Origin: Glandiceps talaboti
Lineage: Eukaryota; Hemichordata; Enteropneusta; Spengelidae
Reading direction: 5' to 3'
Assembly (NCBI RefSeq): GCF_964340395.1
Contig: NC_135561.1
Location: forward strand, 3,176,501-3,240,500
Length of the DNA stretch: 64,000 nt
The position numbers were made by a program, and so were the translations under genes. Below, one piece after another: positions 1-12,689 of this stretch; the first letter of the stretch is position 1, and each line of letters opens with the position of its first letter. The notes beneath the pieces are model-generated. The model searched no databases and had not been told where the DNA came from. It saw nothing but the letters and a program-made list of their open reading frames with translations.

Positions 1-389
1 TAGATGATGTATTCATCCTATTTCAAAATAGAAATAATATGAATGCATAAATCTTCTCTCTCTTTTCTTTAAATAACATTAATGATGACTCCTCAAAAAT
101 CACTTTCAACTGTCATACAACGTAAATATTCCCTTGTCCAACAAGAACAGAGCTCAAAAATCATTCCTCAAAAATCACTTTCAAATTTCATAAATACTTC
201 CTTGTCCGACAACAGAAACGAGAAAAGTTTCTCGTTAATTTTAATATCATAAAATAATGTCTACAAATCTATTTTTGAGTCAAGAAATACAGCACATTGT
301 AATAATACCTAAAACACAGTCAAGTGTGTTTATGAGAGAATACTGTATTTCAACATAAACATGGAATACTAATGGTTAACACAACACAA

Positions 390-725
390 ATTAGGGTGAT
401 GTTAGGGGGTCTTATCCTATTCCTATCAGTATCTAACCCTATCTCTGACTCCCTAGCTTCAATACAAATGTGTATGTGATGATGCACAGTTGAATGTCCA
501 CTGTTCTACAGTTAAATACCAAGATTGATGTTAGGGGGTCTCATCCTATTCCTATCAGTATCTAACCCTACCTCTGACTCCCTAGCCTCAGTACAAATGT
601 GTCTCTATCACCGTTCTACAGTTATAAGTGGACCACCTCGATTACCAAAAATTGATGTTTAAATAGGGGGTCTCTCCCTATTTGTATTAGTATCTAACCT
701 TACCTGACTCCCTATCTTCAATAAT
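390..725. repeat. Three-copy tandem repeat, unit about 127 bp
   Basis: The segment beginning gatgttagggggtct recurs at about 398, 527 and 652. Each copy is followed by a cctatcagtatctaaccct-like stretch and by ctgactccctag. The copies have diverged by several substitutions and small indels. No coding potential is seen. Confidence 0.8.
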
Positions 726-1135
726 ATGAATCTATTGCACAGTTTGCAGTCAAGTGGTCAACTAGCTATTCGTACTTGAATAAAACACGACTGTATAATT
801 GCTGATTGAGAATCTGTAATCACAGTAATGCAAGAACAGATAATTTAGTGAGTCAGTGAAGGCTGTGTGAGAGCATGGGTAGACTCAATTACCTATTATG
901 TAAATAAATTAGATTGCTTTGACAGTTCATAATTCACTGAAGTACTTCAATACAAACACTCCAGTATCATAATAACCTCTAATACTGTATTACTGTATAA
1001 CAAACATGGCAAAACTATGTGAGTGATTGATTGATTCAATAAAGCCTTAAAGGACAATCCTAAAGTACAATTCTATGAGAATCAGCTATCTGTCACCGAG
1101 TGTACAATTCTATGAAAATCAACGATCTGTTAGTG

Positions 1136-1530
1136 GTTAAGAGCCCTGATAGGGCTGAACAACATGACGTATCTTACAGTGGTTTAGAAGTCTGATAGGG
1201 CTGAACAACACGACATATCTTTAAGATACTAATACAGTAATACAGTCTAACTATTTGTCTCCTCTTAATTGTTGACAGTTCTAATTGTAAGTAATGTTTG
1301 ATTCAAACTCATTCTTTCATTCTATAGAACATTTACAATTCTATTCAATTTAATTCAAACTCTTTGAGAAAGCACACTTATGGTTAGTCTGTAAGATACA
1401 GACATTCGTGCCACACTCAGCCAGCACTCACGGTTAAGAAGCCCTGATAGGGCTGAACAACATGATGTATCTTGCAGTGGTTTAGAAGTCTGACAGAGCT
1501 GAACAACATGACATATTACCTTACAGTTTA
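1136..1530. repeat. Duplicated block with gatagggctgaacaacatga
   Basis: The motif around gatagggctgaacaacatga occurs at about 1146, 1193 and 1443, with a diverged copy at about 1491. This arrangement means that an ~80-bp block with two internal copies was itself duplicated about 297 bp away. It has no recognisable gene content. A few words (cttacagt, gtctgat) also occur near 39060. Confidence 0.7.
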
Positions 1531-2469
1531 ACACTGGTATGAAACTACACTTCTGAAGTTGAAGATTCAAACAATTATTGTAATCATTTAATACTCATCT
1601 ATCTCAACAGAAATTGCCAAATTCTGTTTGTTCGACACACTATTTAAGTATTTCAGATAACTCCTTTGACAGTGACTGATCAGAACAGATTACATTTGTA
1701 CATTAACACTGAACCCATGAGGGATGGCCCTCACTGGACTTCTTTGGAGACAAGTGTTTATATGCTTAAAGAACTATCCAGTATAAATAAAGATTAATAC
1801 ATGTATATATATTACAATACATAAAGCTGATACTGGTCCATACTGAAAAGTTGGGGGGGGTTTTTAAAAAAAAGAACATTAAATGAATTTGGTGAGGGAA
1901 AATTACTACATACCAACCTATGTCCTCACAAGTTTTGCTATATTTAAATTTGGGAAATCCCTGTGGCTTAGAATATGTTGTGCTATTCTGTTGTTTATTT
2001 GCTAAGGGCTATAATCTCATCTCTTTAAATTACATTGTATAAAGTAACAAATACTTCAGATGAGACCAGCTGTCTCCAGAGAGGATAATCAGAGATAAAA
2101 AGGTATTAAGATAAATTCATGAATATTTATCAACCGTGGATCAACTCATATTACTGCTCTACTCCACAGAGTTGGCATTATTAACTGTGTGGACACACAA
2201 CCCAAGTCTTACTGCATTTCAACTCACTTCAAAAAATACAACATCATTAATTTTGTTTACTTTTAACAAAAATTGCATCATCCCTCAAAACTTAAAAAAT
2301 AATATGAAATTTCTACAATGGATTAATAGTGAAATATTCTGTATAGTTTTTTCCATGATTAGTTTTCAGTAAGGTTTTTTTTAATGAAACTTTACATTTA
2401 GCAATGAGTAAGTCAAGGTATCCAATCTAGAGCTCAGTCATTTCTCTTATAAAACACATAAACACATCA

Positions 2470-2755
2470 TTCTACATCAGTGACATAGTACACATTACGA
2501 CTACATCAATGACATAGTACACACATTACAACTACATCACTGCAATACACACATCACGACTACATCACTGATGTAATACACATATTACAACTACAGCACT
2601 GATGCAATACACACATCAAGACTACATCACTGATGCAATACACATATTACAACTACATCACTGATGCAATACACATATTACAACTACATCACTGATGCAA
2701 TACACATATTATAACTACATCACTGATGCAATACACATATACAAGTACATCACTG
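2470..2755. repeat. 31-bp minisatellite, about 9 copies
   Basis: The unit reads roughly cactgatgcaatacacatat followed by tacaactacat. It is repeated about nine times head to tail with point differences. It is non-coding. Confidence 0.85.
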
Positions 2756-3114
2756 ACTCATAGTCAATTGGAACTCTCAATTCTTTTTGTTTACTAGGTT
2801 AGACTAAACCTGTCCTTTCAATGTGTTACTTGAATGGTTTGAAAGCTTTTAGCTAAAACATATTGAATGAAGGGCAATGATATCTCAGAAGCCTGTCACT
2901 TCTGACTACATGTGTGATCAGCTCTACATGGTGTTAGCGAGCAGTAAGTGACAAAATTGCTCTGGGTTCTTCCTGGCAAGGTAATAGGAGAACCTTCTTG
3001 TAATTCTTGACAGCTGTCTTGTTGAAATGAAAGCACATTTATTTTCCAAATTACCTCAGTTTATATCAATGTGCTACATCATGTTTCAAAACTGGGGTTG
3101 TGTTTTTGAGTTAC

Positions 3115-3505
3115 TATGACTATCAAACCAAAGTGACTACTGCAGCTTCAATTAGGTAGTACGATTTTTGTTACATATCACGTAACGTTTTTCAACTTTT
3201 TTTTACTAATTACATAAAACAACAACATAGCCTTTAATAGCATTCAAGGATATAAAAATGGATACATTTTATCTCACTATGAACACAAATTGACATCACT
3301 GTCAGATGAAACAAGGAAGATTCACACATAAAGCTGTTTATTTTTATTCACAGTGAAATAAAATGTAATATCTCATGTCCATTTATGCTATCAGTGCCTG
3401 TATTTTGTTTGGCTCTGTAATTTGCAACAAATATGTTACAAGTAAGATGTATGGACTAATTGAAACTCTACATTTTTTGAAATTTCTGGTTTGGTAGTAT
3501 AATAC
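3115..3505. mobile_element. Inverted-repeat element, family C (copy 1)
   Basis: The left end carries tatcaaaccaaagtgact and the right end its approximate reverse complement, tttctggtttggtagtata. The interior (3240-3430) matches the interior of 45950-46485 over ~150 bp, including gacatcactgtcagatgaaa. The ends and shared interior suggest a non-autonomous DNA transposon. I see no transposase and could not define a target-site duplication. Confidence 0.6.
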
Positions 3506-3703
3506 AGTATTAACACAGGCTAAGATTTAATGGGTCTTGTAGATTAGTTTCACATCACATTGAAAAGAGCTTTCGAACAAATATATATAATTATCGTGAC
3601 TAGAAAGGAAGATCATATAAAATAAAACAAAATATAAATTTAAAAAACATCCTCTGTAAATTTCCCACAAAAGTTCATTTAAAATTTAAGAGTTTTTCTT
3701 CAA

Positions 3704-3906
3704 ATATTTATTCTCTTTCTATAAGGATCTCGATAAGGATATGGTTCTGAGATATCGTGAATTTGAAATATGATAACAACGTCGTGTGGCGCAGAAAGAA
3801 ACCCTGGGAATACAGTGCAGCAAACAGGAAAAAGCTTCACTTAAATCTAAAGCTACACTCATAATGGTCACTTTCAAGCTGCCTTAGTAACGACTCTTGT
3901 CTTAAC
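3704..3906 (-). CDS. Possible terminal exon of the unrecognised minus-strand gene
   Basis: On the minus strand a good acceptor (ttcattccag) precedes a short open frame at 3906-3874. It reads VKTRVVTKAA and then TGA. An AATAAA signal lies about 165 nt further on, at 3709-3704. This has the shape of a last exon. It cannot join directly to the first exon at 5313-5436, because that junction is in phase 1 and would read GGT TAA; at least one intermediate exon would be needed, and I could not identify it. It may be fortuitous. Confidence 0.25.
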
Positions 3907-4194
3907 CTGGAATGAACAGTTAACACAGTTTTATGGTCTCTTTACATGATGTACATGAAATGCCAGAAAAACTTGAAATTTGTCTGTGCAAGTGAGCTAC
4001 TACTGGGGTAGAGTTCTTATCAAACCATGAAATGTAATACAAATCTCTGTACCTTCAACATTAGTGTTATTAATCCAATTCAGTTGTTTACTTTTGATGT
4101 TTATAATAAGTTCCGTTTGTAAATGCTTGCCTGTCACTTGTTGTAAGTCTGCCCAGAGACAGGCTAGGTTTAGTCTCGGACCACTAACGAAGTC

Positions 4195-4395
4195 TGAGGT
4201 TTAGTCTAGTCCCTATACAGAATCATTACGATTTACACCTCCACTCACATTGGCATCCTAGTCACTATATGGAATCATTACAATTTACACCTCCACTCAC
4301 GTTAGCATCCAGACTACATCTACAATAATCTAGTTCCTATGCGGAATCCTTACGATTTACACCTCCACTCACGTTAGCATCCAGACTATACTAGG
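4195..4395. repeat. Three imperfect copies of a tacacctccactcac unit
   Basis: The words atttacacctccactcac and gttagcatcc recur three times at ~60-80 bp spacing. On the minus strand each copy contains a donor-like gtgagtgg after gatgctaac. This resembles the splice-junction repeats elsewhere in the window, but no exon could be assigned here. Confidence 0.6.
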
Positions 4396-4812
4396 TTCAT
4401 AGTCCCCAGTGCAAGTAGAGAGTGGTTTAAATGGGAACTAGGTTTTCAGCCAGCCTCAATTATAGTCTGAATGTATTTGAGCTATAAGCCAGTTGATATG
4501 ACGTGATTCTCAGTGATCACCCATCCATTTAAAGTTTGATTTTGATTTGTGTCTATAAGATGGGTAGTATTAGACTGAAAGATCTGCCATTGTTTCCACC
4601 TATGTAATATGTTCCATGCTCAGGGATAGCAAGTTGTTACATAAGCAAATCAACGAGGAATCTTCAAGTTCAAGTCTAGCATAGAATACACAAATCCAAT
4701 CTGAACATAGCCCTGAACCTGCTTATCACTTTTTCTGATGTTGACTCTTCTTTCCATAATATGAACATTATCAGTATTACTTTTACAGTAACACAGTAAT
4801 ACTGAATCCCTA

Positions 4813-4840
4813 CCCCCCTCCCCTCCCCCCCCCCCCCAAC
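4813..4840. repeat. Poly-C tract
   Basis: A C-rich run interrupted by a few T residues ends in a long uninterrupted C stretch. It is simple sequence with no other feature. Confidence 0.8.
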
Positions 4841-5312
4841 CATGGCACTGTAAAACTACACTACGTGTCTTTAATATTTGTTAAACATTACAACAAGAGA
4901 CTGACTTGATGTCTGATATGAATAAATCAACTGATTCATGCCTGTTATCATCTATGAACTTCACTAACACTCACTAGCATAATCAAGGACATCTAACACA
5001 GATAAATAAGCCAAGGTGGTGTAGTATACAATTCAATATTTCTGCACTGTTTTTATTTGTCAAAGTTACCCACAAATGGATTCTATGGAGTGATTTGCAT
5101 GGAAAAGTCATTTAATACAGTACCATCTGTTCTGTAAAATCTTAATTTCAGAGCAAACATCTTAAATTATATTAAATAATAAAATAACATATATACATGA
5201 TGACCTGATGATACCATACTGTAAGGAAGTGATCGTAAACAAAATACACTGGAAAAAATGCTGTTTTTGTGGCATTATTAAAGTGACAATATTATAAAAA
5301 GTACTGTCTTAC

Positions 5313-5436
5313 CATCTGGTGTCTTTGCTTGCTCGTCTTCAGTGGTCTCAGCTTCTTCGATGTCTTTGTTATCACTGATGTCTTTTAGTTCACTTAAATA
5401 AATGTCTAAAGCTTCTGACTTGCCTGCCGTATCCAT
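5313..5436 (-). CDS. First coding exon of an unrecognised minus-strand gene
   Basis: On the minus strand an ATG at 5436 sits in a favourable context (gtgggaATGG) and opens a 41-codon frame. The frame starts MDTAGKSEALDIYLSEL and ends EQAKTPD, followed by a consensus donor (G|gtaagaca) at 5313. Upstream, a good acceptor (taatttaatttccag) at about 5478 implies a 5' non-coding exon further right. The peptide is strongly acidic (D/E-rich) and probably disordered at its end. I do not recognise the family. Downstream exons would lie at lower coordinates or beyond the window, and only a doubtful terminal exon (3874-3906) was found. The quality of both splice signals and the start context are the reasons to call it. 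Confidence 0.5.
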
Positions 5437-6195
5437 TCCCACTGTTGTCTTTTATGTAGTGTAGGGATAACAGTAGACTGGAAATTAAATTAAGGACAAA
5501 ATACAAAATGTACATCACATCATAATCATGATCAAGTGCTGGTAAAATGTTGCTCAGCTGGCCATTGATTTTTTACAACTTACAAATTAGTTTTGTCCTA
5601 GGGGGCCCTATAGAAATCCTCCTTAACCTCAATTTCATTAATACACATACTATAACTAAACTATTATGTACTGAGAATGGAACTTTATAATTTACTGTCA
5701 CATTTCTGGAACAAGATCAAATTAACAAAAACTTAATGTGTGGTTTTTAGTAGGTTTTGTTTCCAAGCTGTAATATATAGCCATATTTAAAGTACATGTA
5801 TATCTTGGGTCAACTTTCATTGGCATGTTTTCTGACCTCATGTTCTTTTAAATCAGAGTCAGTTCTGAATACTTGCACATAAGTTAGCTCAAATTTCAAA
5901 TAGAGTGTGTCTATGTATTTTTTTGAGATTATTTTGTATCATAACTTTAGAAGTTTTTAAGTACTTATGCACATGTCAACTCAATTTAAAAATAAATCAC
6001 AAAGTAATACAAACAAACTGATATTAATTTCTACTAACAACAATGCTGCTATTTGGGAAACATATCATAAATGTCAAATCTTTTGTCTAAATATATCACA
6101 GCTACATGTGTGTATTATATAACGTGTACTGAATTCAAATACACTATTCTAAAAAATGTATTTCCATCATGTATCAGTTTTACTCACTCACAAAC

Positions 6196-6372
6196 AAACA
6201 CACACACATATGCGTATACAAACTCATATTCACAAACACAAATGTAAACACATCCACTCCCCAACACACAGACACACGATCATGCGCAACACACACACAC
6301 ACACTCACACATCAATGACTCACAAACACATGCACACATACACACAAGAACGCACACACGCACACACGCACG

Positions 6373-6434
<62 letters not shown>

Positions 6435-6454
6435 TACATACACATACATACACA
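6196..6454. repeat. (CA)n / (CACG)n microsatellite
   Basis: A long CA-rich simple repeat has an uninterrupted run at about 6377-6430 and flanking CATA units. The open frames on both strands here are repeat artefacts. Confidence 0.95.
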
Positions 6455-7059
6455 ACAGAAACAAGATTCAACATATCCTGAAGAATGATAAAATATAAAA
6501 TCAAAACTACAAATCTTAAGTGTTTTCTATTTCAATTGGAAAGTTAAAATATTTGACAACGGAATACATGCATCTATGGTGGGTCCTATCTTTCAAGTGA
6601 CATTTCATACAGCAAAGATTGAAAAAGAAAATTATTTCTCAATTTTTCTCACAACTACACTTTATTTTAGACATAATTGTTTCAAAGAAATGGTCCTTCT
6701 GTATAAACCAATATTCAAACTTTGGTTGAAGTGTGATCAATTTTAGAATTTGAGAAATCACAATAAATTTTCAGTGCTGAATTGAATATGATCAAAACAC
6801 TGCTACCACCACAAAAAAAAAATCATTCTGTCAAAACAAATACAGCCACATTCAAGTTACCATTCACCAGCTGTTTGATACAAGCATGCAGAAACCAATA
6901 CATTGTCTAAATGAAATGAACTAATATGTGCCACCATGCAAACATCAAAACATTGGTGATTGCATGTCTGCATCAAGTTGCAGTACTTTGAAATGGTTTA
7001 TTTCTTCTAGACAAAATGTATCTGAGTGTAGGATATGCAGTTTCTCATTGGTTAGTTTT

Positions 7060-7200
7060 ATTATTATTATTATAAAATATCTTTATTCAGGGTAAAACTC
7101 AATAAGTGTTACAAACAACACAGAGCGTTGCAGGGTCGGCTTCTTTCCATTGAGGCCCTCATACATCAAATCAACAATCATGCAAAAGTCCACTTACAGA
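7060..7200 (-). mobile_element. LINE 3'-end fragment
   Basis: Read on the minus strand, the block runs through gggcctcaatggaaagaagc and aacgctctgtgttgt to tgaataaagatatt, ending in a TAA/ATT microsatellite. This gene-tail plus short tandem tail is the usual shape of the 3' end of CR1/L2-type LINEs in marine invertebrates. Only the tail is present and no reverse-transcriptase frame is visible. Confidence 0.5.
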
Positions 7201-8798
7201 TTTTAAAATACATTAGGACATAAAGTACATACATTGTAACATTATAGCTCCAGTTAAATAAAATAACTGCTAGGCAGAAAAAATGTCTGTAATTTTCTTT
7301 GAAGTTTTTAAAAGTTTTAGCCTGCTTTACATGTTCAGGATAGAGGGTGCTGGTTTTATCAAAAAGAGCCTGAGTGTAAACATAACTTGAAATGGGCTGT
7401 ATACTGTATGCAGGCTATACTGCCATACATCTTTATGTATAAACATAACTAGCTGCTGTCTGTTCTAATTAATAAAATGTTATGTTTATTTAATATTTAA
7501 ATGTTGTCAAGAGTTTACTTTGTGGGTGTGAAGTATTTGTTTAACTTTATTTACATATTTGTTTACATTAAACCAGTGATGTCAAATATAGTATTAGTAG
7601 CTAATTACTTTGAATGACTGGTTAATTTACATATATTTATCTGAAAATAATTCGTTACTGAAATGACAATGGTAGACATGGTGCCAAAATAGAACAATAG
7701 ACGTAAAACCCCTTACGTTTTCAATGTACAATAACTTCTATACCAGTTGTATACATCGCTAATTTTCTGCTTCAATGCGTGCATACAAATAAATGTTACA
7801 ACCAAAAAGAATAAGTACAAAAAAAAATGGACGTTACCTTAAATATATTTGAGACGAAAAAATAATTCTAAAACATCTTCTTCATATATTTTCCTTTAGC
7901 TTTCAGTGGGTTGTTGAAACGGAAGACTCCATAATCAGCTTTATGACACGGTTGTTAACAGTGCGGTATTTTCTTAAATTTTTAATAGCGTCGTCATTGC
8001 ACGGTATAAACCAAAACGCCTCGAGCTCTTTAGCTGTGACGGAACAACCTGTTCATAGATAAAACGGTATTTGAGTATAAGCAACGACTGTAAAAACATA
8101 CGAGTTTTTAATATTGATATCTTAGAACGATACATGGGGAGGAGTTGTGTTTGTAGCGATTCTACTTCCGCTACGTTTACGACTGTGAGTGTGAATAGGC
8201 ACTGATATGTCAAACACTGCACTGATCCATTCGCCACTGAAACATGATCATTTTATTGCGAAGTTTTGTGTATTTTACAGTTCTCCTTTCGCATGTAAAA
8301 TGGCATTTTGAATATCAAAGACTTAAGTTATTTACTTACTGTTGCTGTCAATGTATCATTACCCGCCGTCTGACCCACTTTTTTGGAGTGTTCAGGAAAA
8401 CACGTACAGACAAATTAATGCAGTACACACAACGCTTTCGAGTAGGATCTCATGGACGATGACCTTTGAACTTATACAGCTGCGCAAATTGTTAATATTT
8501 TATCAATTTGATTGAAAAAATTAAGACATGTGTAAATACGTGAACAAGTGATCATATGGCAATGGATTTCTACTTTTACAATAGAAAACGATGAGAAATG
8601 ATGGTAAAAAGCATACAAAATTGTATATTCGTGCTTATTGTCGATAGAGGGCGCTATACTTATATCTTCACTGATTTATGGATTTATTTCCTTATTTTAA
8701 TACGTGCAAAGACTGGTGTACGTAGATAAGACTGTGCGAAGAAGCATTTGCTCTGGTTGCCATCTCGTAAAGGGTAGTCACCAAATTCTCCATACGTC
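7200..8798. other. Intergenic region upstream of TMEM205
   Basis: AT-rich sequence with no exon I can support. The minus-strand open frame at 7974-8237 and the plus-strand frame at 8244-8462 lack recognisable domains and credible splice context. The region probably contains the promoter of TMEM205 and possibly 5' non-coding exons of the divergent minus-strand gene at 5313-5436. At 8640-8655 is tagagggcgctat, a word also found in the satellite at 35505-36238. Confidence 0.5.
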
Positions 8799-11179
8799 AT
8801 GGTTTTGAAGTACATAACAGATAATTGGCCTCGGTATAGGTAAAGAGATTTTCCTAGTTGCAGATATATATTTTGTGCACTTTAATACTGCAAACTCAGG
8901 TGTTGATTCTGACCGCTGTCGACATGTCAAACACTCCTGCCATGCCCCAGTGCAGTGCTTTGGTGTTGGAAATCGACCGTGTGTTTCATTTTCAATTCAT
9001 CATAGATATTTTAAACCAATGATACGATCAATATGAGCCACTTTTCGGGATGAAGGACAACAGTATTTAATGAGTCCTGCTTAGTTTAATAATTAGTCCT
9101 GCTTGCAGACGAACTGTATTCTGATATTGTACACCATAGAACAATGTCAGAATCGAGTCCCGACTTACTCTGTATGCAAACAGGGATATGCTTTCATATA
9201 TCTATGGAGATATTTTTCATTGTAGCGAGTCAACTTACATGTATTATTGGAAACAAAGACTGTATGAAGGCCTGGATGAAAGGAATATGCAGCATAACAT
9301 TACAGATATAAACCAGATATTTCATTAATTAACTCAGAGGCTAACTCTCCCCAAATCTATTATAGTAAATGATGACGTTACTGCATTAAGTTACGTTTAC
9401 AGTCTTTAATATTGAGTGAGCATACTGATTGTAAGACCACGGGGAGTAACCAGCATGTGATTTGATTATACATAGTTAAAAGTCATGAATATTCAGTGTG
9501 CATCTAATAAATATACATGTCCGTTTGTATGTATATGTGTGTGTGTGTGTGTGTGTACATCACAGCCCATCTACATTTGGCACATAGTCCTCCTGATAAA
9601 TAATTCCATTATCAATGATATATGTGTCATTTCACATTTGTTATCATTTTGATAGGTTTGGCCAGCCTGCACATGTTGGTGCTGTAGCAGTGGTATTAAT
9701 TGGTTTATATTATTTCATACAACCCTTGGTTTCCACCAACATGTTACAGTTCCTTCATTTCCTCAGTTTTGCTGTCTACTTTGGTATGCAGTTCTGGGTC
9801 ACTTTCATAGCAGGTAGGCTAATCTATGTGTTGTAGTTTGAAAGGACTATTCTGTTTGTTATACATGAAGCTGTCTCTTGCCAACTTATTGCACACAAAG
9901 TACAGCTGAATGGCACTCCTAACCAGTTTAATTTCTTGCTGGTAGGATTTAACTAATAGGGCTACCACAAGTAGCATTTCAAACCTTTTATCAGTCAATT
10001 TCCTTTACAAGTTTGCCCAGTTTTTATCCTTTTCATTTGTGTGTAGCCAGTTCTTAACCCATTTGCTGAGCTGCAGTGAACCACTTGATTAGCTAATGCC
10101 ACTGGCCTGCTTGTTAGTCTGCCTGGCATAGCAGTAGTTCACATTTGCAAATTTTTGTCTATACTTTTTTAAAATCCATGTATACCTATTATGATACAGT
10201 TCATCAGTTAATCTTGGATTATAGCTATCTTATCAATCCGAGCCGATACATTAAGATAGGACCATTCTTTTGTTTTGACCATTTCATTTTTGTAGCTGTC
10301 ATACAAAAATGTCCACACTCAAATTTTAATCCAAATCCGACATTCTTTTTTTTATTCTGCTTGTTCCTTCACTCCACATCTAGGAATTGAACCCATATAT
10401 TATAGTATTAATTAAGTTGTAATGCTAGTAATAAGTATAATGTAGTCCTTTGGATGATTCTTTTCTTTAAGGATTAACTATGTTTCACAACTTGCCAAGA
10501 CACATGTTTGGATCGATACAGAGTAAATTATTCCCCAAGTACTTCTTCTGTGGTACAATTTGTTCCATTGTTACCATGGCAACATTCATCAGTGCTCATC
10601 CAATTGGAACCTATGACGACACGCAGACTAAGATACAGGTAGGTGACTTTTTTGCACTGATAAGTTTCTGATTTGAGCTTCCACCGAGAATTGGCCTTTT
10701 ACATCTCAGCTCCAGACTGTATCACTTTTTAATACAGACTTAGTATAAGGAAGAGTAGCCTAAATATGAATCATATACACAACAGGGAGGCTTGATAGCC
10801 AAGAATGTGGTATGTTTATAAATATTTATCAATTCAGACCATGTGACTATAAACAATTTCAATTACTAAAATGTCTTCTTTTTTCCCCTTTTTTCAGTTC
10901 TTGTCTCTGTTGATAGCTGTATTGTGTACCCTGGGTAATGTTGTAGTGACGCCCATTATGATTGACTACATGAATGAAAGGAATGACATTGAGAAAAAGA
11001 AAGGCTTTGACAACCATGTGGGCCACCTTGACAGCAAAAAGTTTAGTGGAGATGTCAGATACAAGACTCTACACAAGAAGTTTATGCGATACCATGGTTT
11101 AAGTTCACTATTAAATCTGCTGACCTTGTCTTCTAATTTGGTTCATCTCTATATTCTCTCAGCTGGGTTGAAGATGTAA
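8799..11179 (+). CDS. TMEM205: Transmembrane protein 205 (TMEM205)
   Basis: Four exons join in frame: 8799-8839, 9656-9813, 10472-10638 and 10898-11179 (215 aa; human is 189 aa). The start is the ATG in cgtcATGG. Its 13-codon exon ends TATAG|gtaaag and joins exon 2 as RYRFGQPAHVG. Family landmarks are FGMQFWVTFIAG (exon 2), LPRHMFGSIQSKLFPKYF (start of exon 3), VVTPIMIDYM and FMRYHGLSSLLNLL (exon 4). Hydropathy indicates four to five membrane segments, with a cytosolic K/D-rich stretch (NERNDIEKKKGF) before the last one. TMEM205 (DUF4149 family) is a multipass secretory-pathway/plasma-membrane protein linked in human cells to platinum-drug tolerance; its molecular activity is not well defined. 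The extra N-terminal hydrophobic stretch (about residues 18-40) is longer than in mammals. An AATAAA at 11930 fits its 3' end. Confidence 0.9.
9074..9175. mobile_element. Small MITE, family D (tagtcctgcttgcagacg)
   Basis: The left end tagtcctgcttgcagacg matches the ends of the elements at 18005-18117 and 19950-20019. The right end is a degraded inverted copy (tgtatgcaaacaggga). The interior shares gtcagaatcgagtcccgac with that of 18005-18117 in reverse. It lies in TMEM205 intron 1. Confidence 0.6.
10225..10360 (+). mobile_element. Diverged dispersed repeat, family A
   Basis: The order of words (agctatcttatca, attcttttgttttga, tttttgtagctgtcataca, aattttaatcc) follows that of family A copies at 12690, 33575 and 37140. 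It is strongly diverged and lies in TMEM205 intron 2. Confidence 0.4.
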
Positions 11180-11929
11180 AAATGTCATTATTCTTGACCA
11201 TAGGCTAGTTTTATACGTCAACATTTTCAATGATCACTCTTTCTCTCTCTCTCCACGGTCATTGTGATTATAGCTTGTATAGGAAACTAGACTGCTTGAC
11301 CACAGGACACATGGCTGCATTATTAACATCATTGTTGGTAGTCTACACTGATGTTACATTGCTTTACACCAACAGTAATACCAACAGCAACGTGCAGCAT
11401 TCACTATGAATCTGTCAGTCTTGTTTGTCCCAAAAACACTTCTCAAATACAATTTTGAAAATTGGTCATACTTTTAGTTAATCTTGCTAAATGTATAAAT
11501 ATATATATATTTTTAAATCATTCAGCTAGAAACAAACATGATAAAAAATTATAGCTTTAGTTTTAGCAGAGAATGTGTATGTGAAAACCAGACCATGTGT
11601 AAACGAAAGGCATATATAAAACTATGTGTATTTGCACTTAGTATCAGCAATGTATATTTCCAAGTCAGACTTGATGTGTTTGTAAGACCACACACACCTT
11701 TGTTCAAACTGTATGCACTTGTCAGATTATGTCTCAGTCTGCTATTGTGTATTTACAGTTCAAAGTGTAAGGGTCATGACCTGAACAAATAGAGCTCACT
11801 GTATGTCATGTGGTGTGAAGTGTGGTCAGCATTAACAGATAAGTTTTTTATTCATAGAAATATTATTTCAATGTTGTATCAAATTTTGGTAGTTTTATAA
11901 CAGTACTACTTCTGTGTGCTGTATTTGAA

Positions 11930-11935
11930 AATAAA
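11930..11935 (+). terminator. Candidate polyadenylation signal of TMEM205
   Basis: A canonical AATAAA lies about 750 nt after the TMEM205 stop codon, with no intervening recognisable gene. A shorter 3' UTR cannot be excluded. Confidence 0.4.
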
Positions 11936-12149
11936 CATTCATCAAATGAATATATAAGAGGTCTAGTTTCAAAGTGTGGTTCTGTTTTCCACCTTTGATC
12001 AGTGTCTACCTGCTACCTGTATGTATTTTGTATTTGAATATAAAATCAAGTATTTATAAATGGATATTAACTATAATAAGTACAATTAACTGGTTTAACT
12101 GGTTCAAAACCAGTTTTAACTAGTTTGAGTATATATTGGCTAATTAGTT

Positions 12150-12310
12150 TTCGTACATTGTATCACTCTGGTCACCTAAGTAGTCTAGCTGCTGGACCCT
12201 CGGATTATTCTGCTTACTTTGAAAGTCACCAAAGTATGCCTTTTGCCCAAGGTGCTGTTGATGGCACAAGCGTTAACAGAGGTACTGTCATTAACTTGCG
12301 GCTTTATTCA
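12150..12310 (-). repeat. Dispersed repeat, family E (copy 1)
   Basis: On the minus strand this matches 15865-16000 on the plus strand. Shared words are gccatcaacag, gcccaagg-like and agcagctagactac. Two copies in opposite orientation 3.7 kb apart, one of them inside NUP42 intron 5, indicate a dispersed element of unknown class. Confidence 0.6.
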
Positions 12311-12689
12311 GCAACCTTCTGAAGCAGAGATCTAAGGTTTTACTACAAGACTAGTGACAATGTAATGTCATATATATGCTTCATATAGTAATTTTGTAAA
12401 ACTGTTTATTCAAGCTGATTATACCGCCACCTAGTGGTCAGCTGTAACTATGGTATTCGTGTTCTGATGAGGACCATCGACAAAGACAGATCAAAAGCTC
12501 AATGCTATGTAAAATTGTCCTGCTTGGGTGTTGTAACCTTGTTATTCACTTTTTTTGTCATCAAAAATAAAATATTGCTGTTACACAATTGTTATTATTT
12601 TTATTAATAAAGTGCAGGCCCGTATTGGATGTTCTATAAAATCCATACACAGAGCTCATTGTGTCTCATTGTTTTATTCAAAAAATAAT

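Larger units (their letters stand above)
1..3110. other. Gene-poor left flank
   Basis: I see no coding exon with convincing splice signals and family similarity here. The stretch holds AT-rich unique sequence and the tandem repeats listed separately (390-725, 1136-1530, 2470-2755). The short open frames in it are unremarkable in composition and have no recognisable domain. It could be 3' flank or a long intron of the minus-strand gene whose first coding exon is at 5313-5436. Confidence 0.5.

Noticed and set aside
4136-4196. Minus-strand segment that could link the 5313-5436 exon to 3874-3906 (DFVSGPRLNLACLW)
   Set aside because: Phase fits, but the donor (caa|gtgaca) is weak and the sequence looks like a dispersed repeat; not enough to call an exon.
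6156-6504. His/Thr-rich and Val/Cys-rich open frames on both strands
   Set aside because: Translation of a CA microsatellite.
8923-9021. Short frame MSNTPAMPQCSALVLEIDRV as a TMEM205 start
   Set aside because: Stops in frame, has no matching donor, and the exon at 8799-8839 gives a perfect in-phase junction instead.
12455-12520. Hammerhead-ribozyme-like core (ctgatgagg) as in Penelope-like elements
   Set aside because: The GAAA core and a pairing helix II are not present at the right distance, so only the first conserved box matches.
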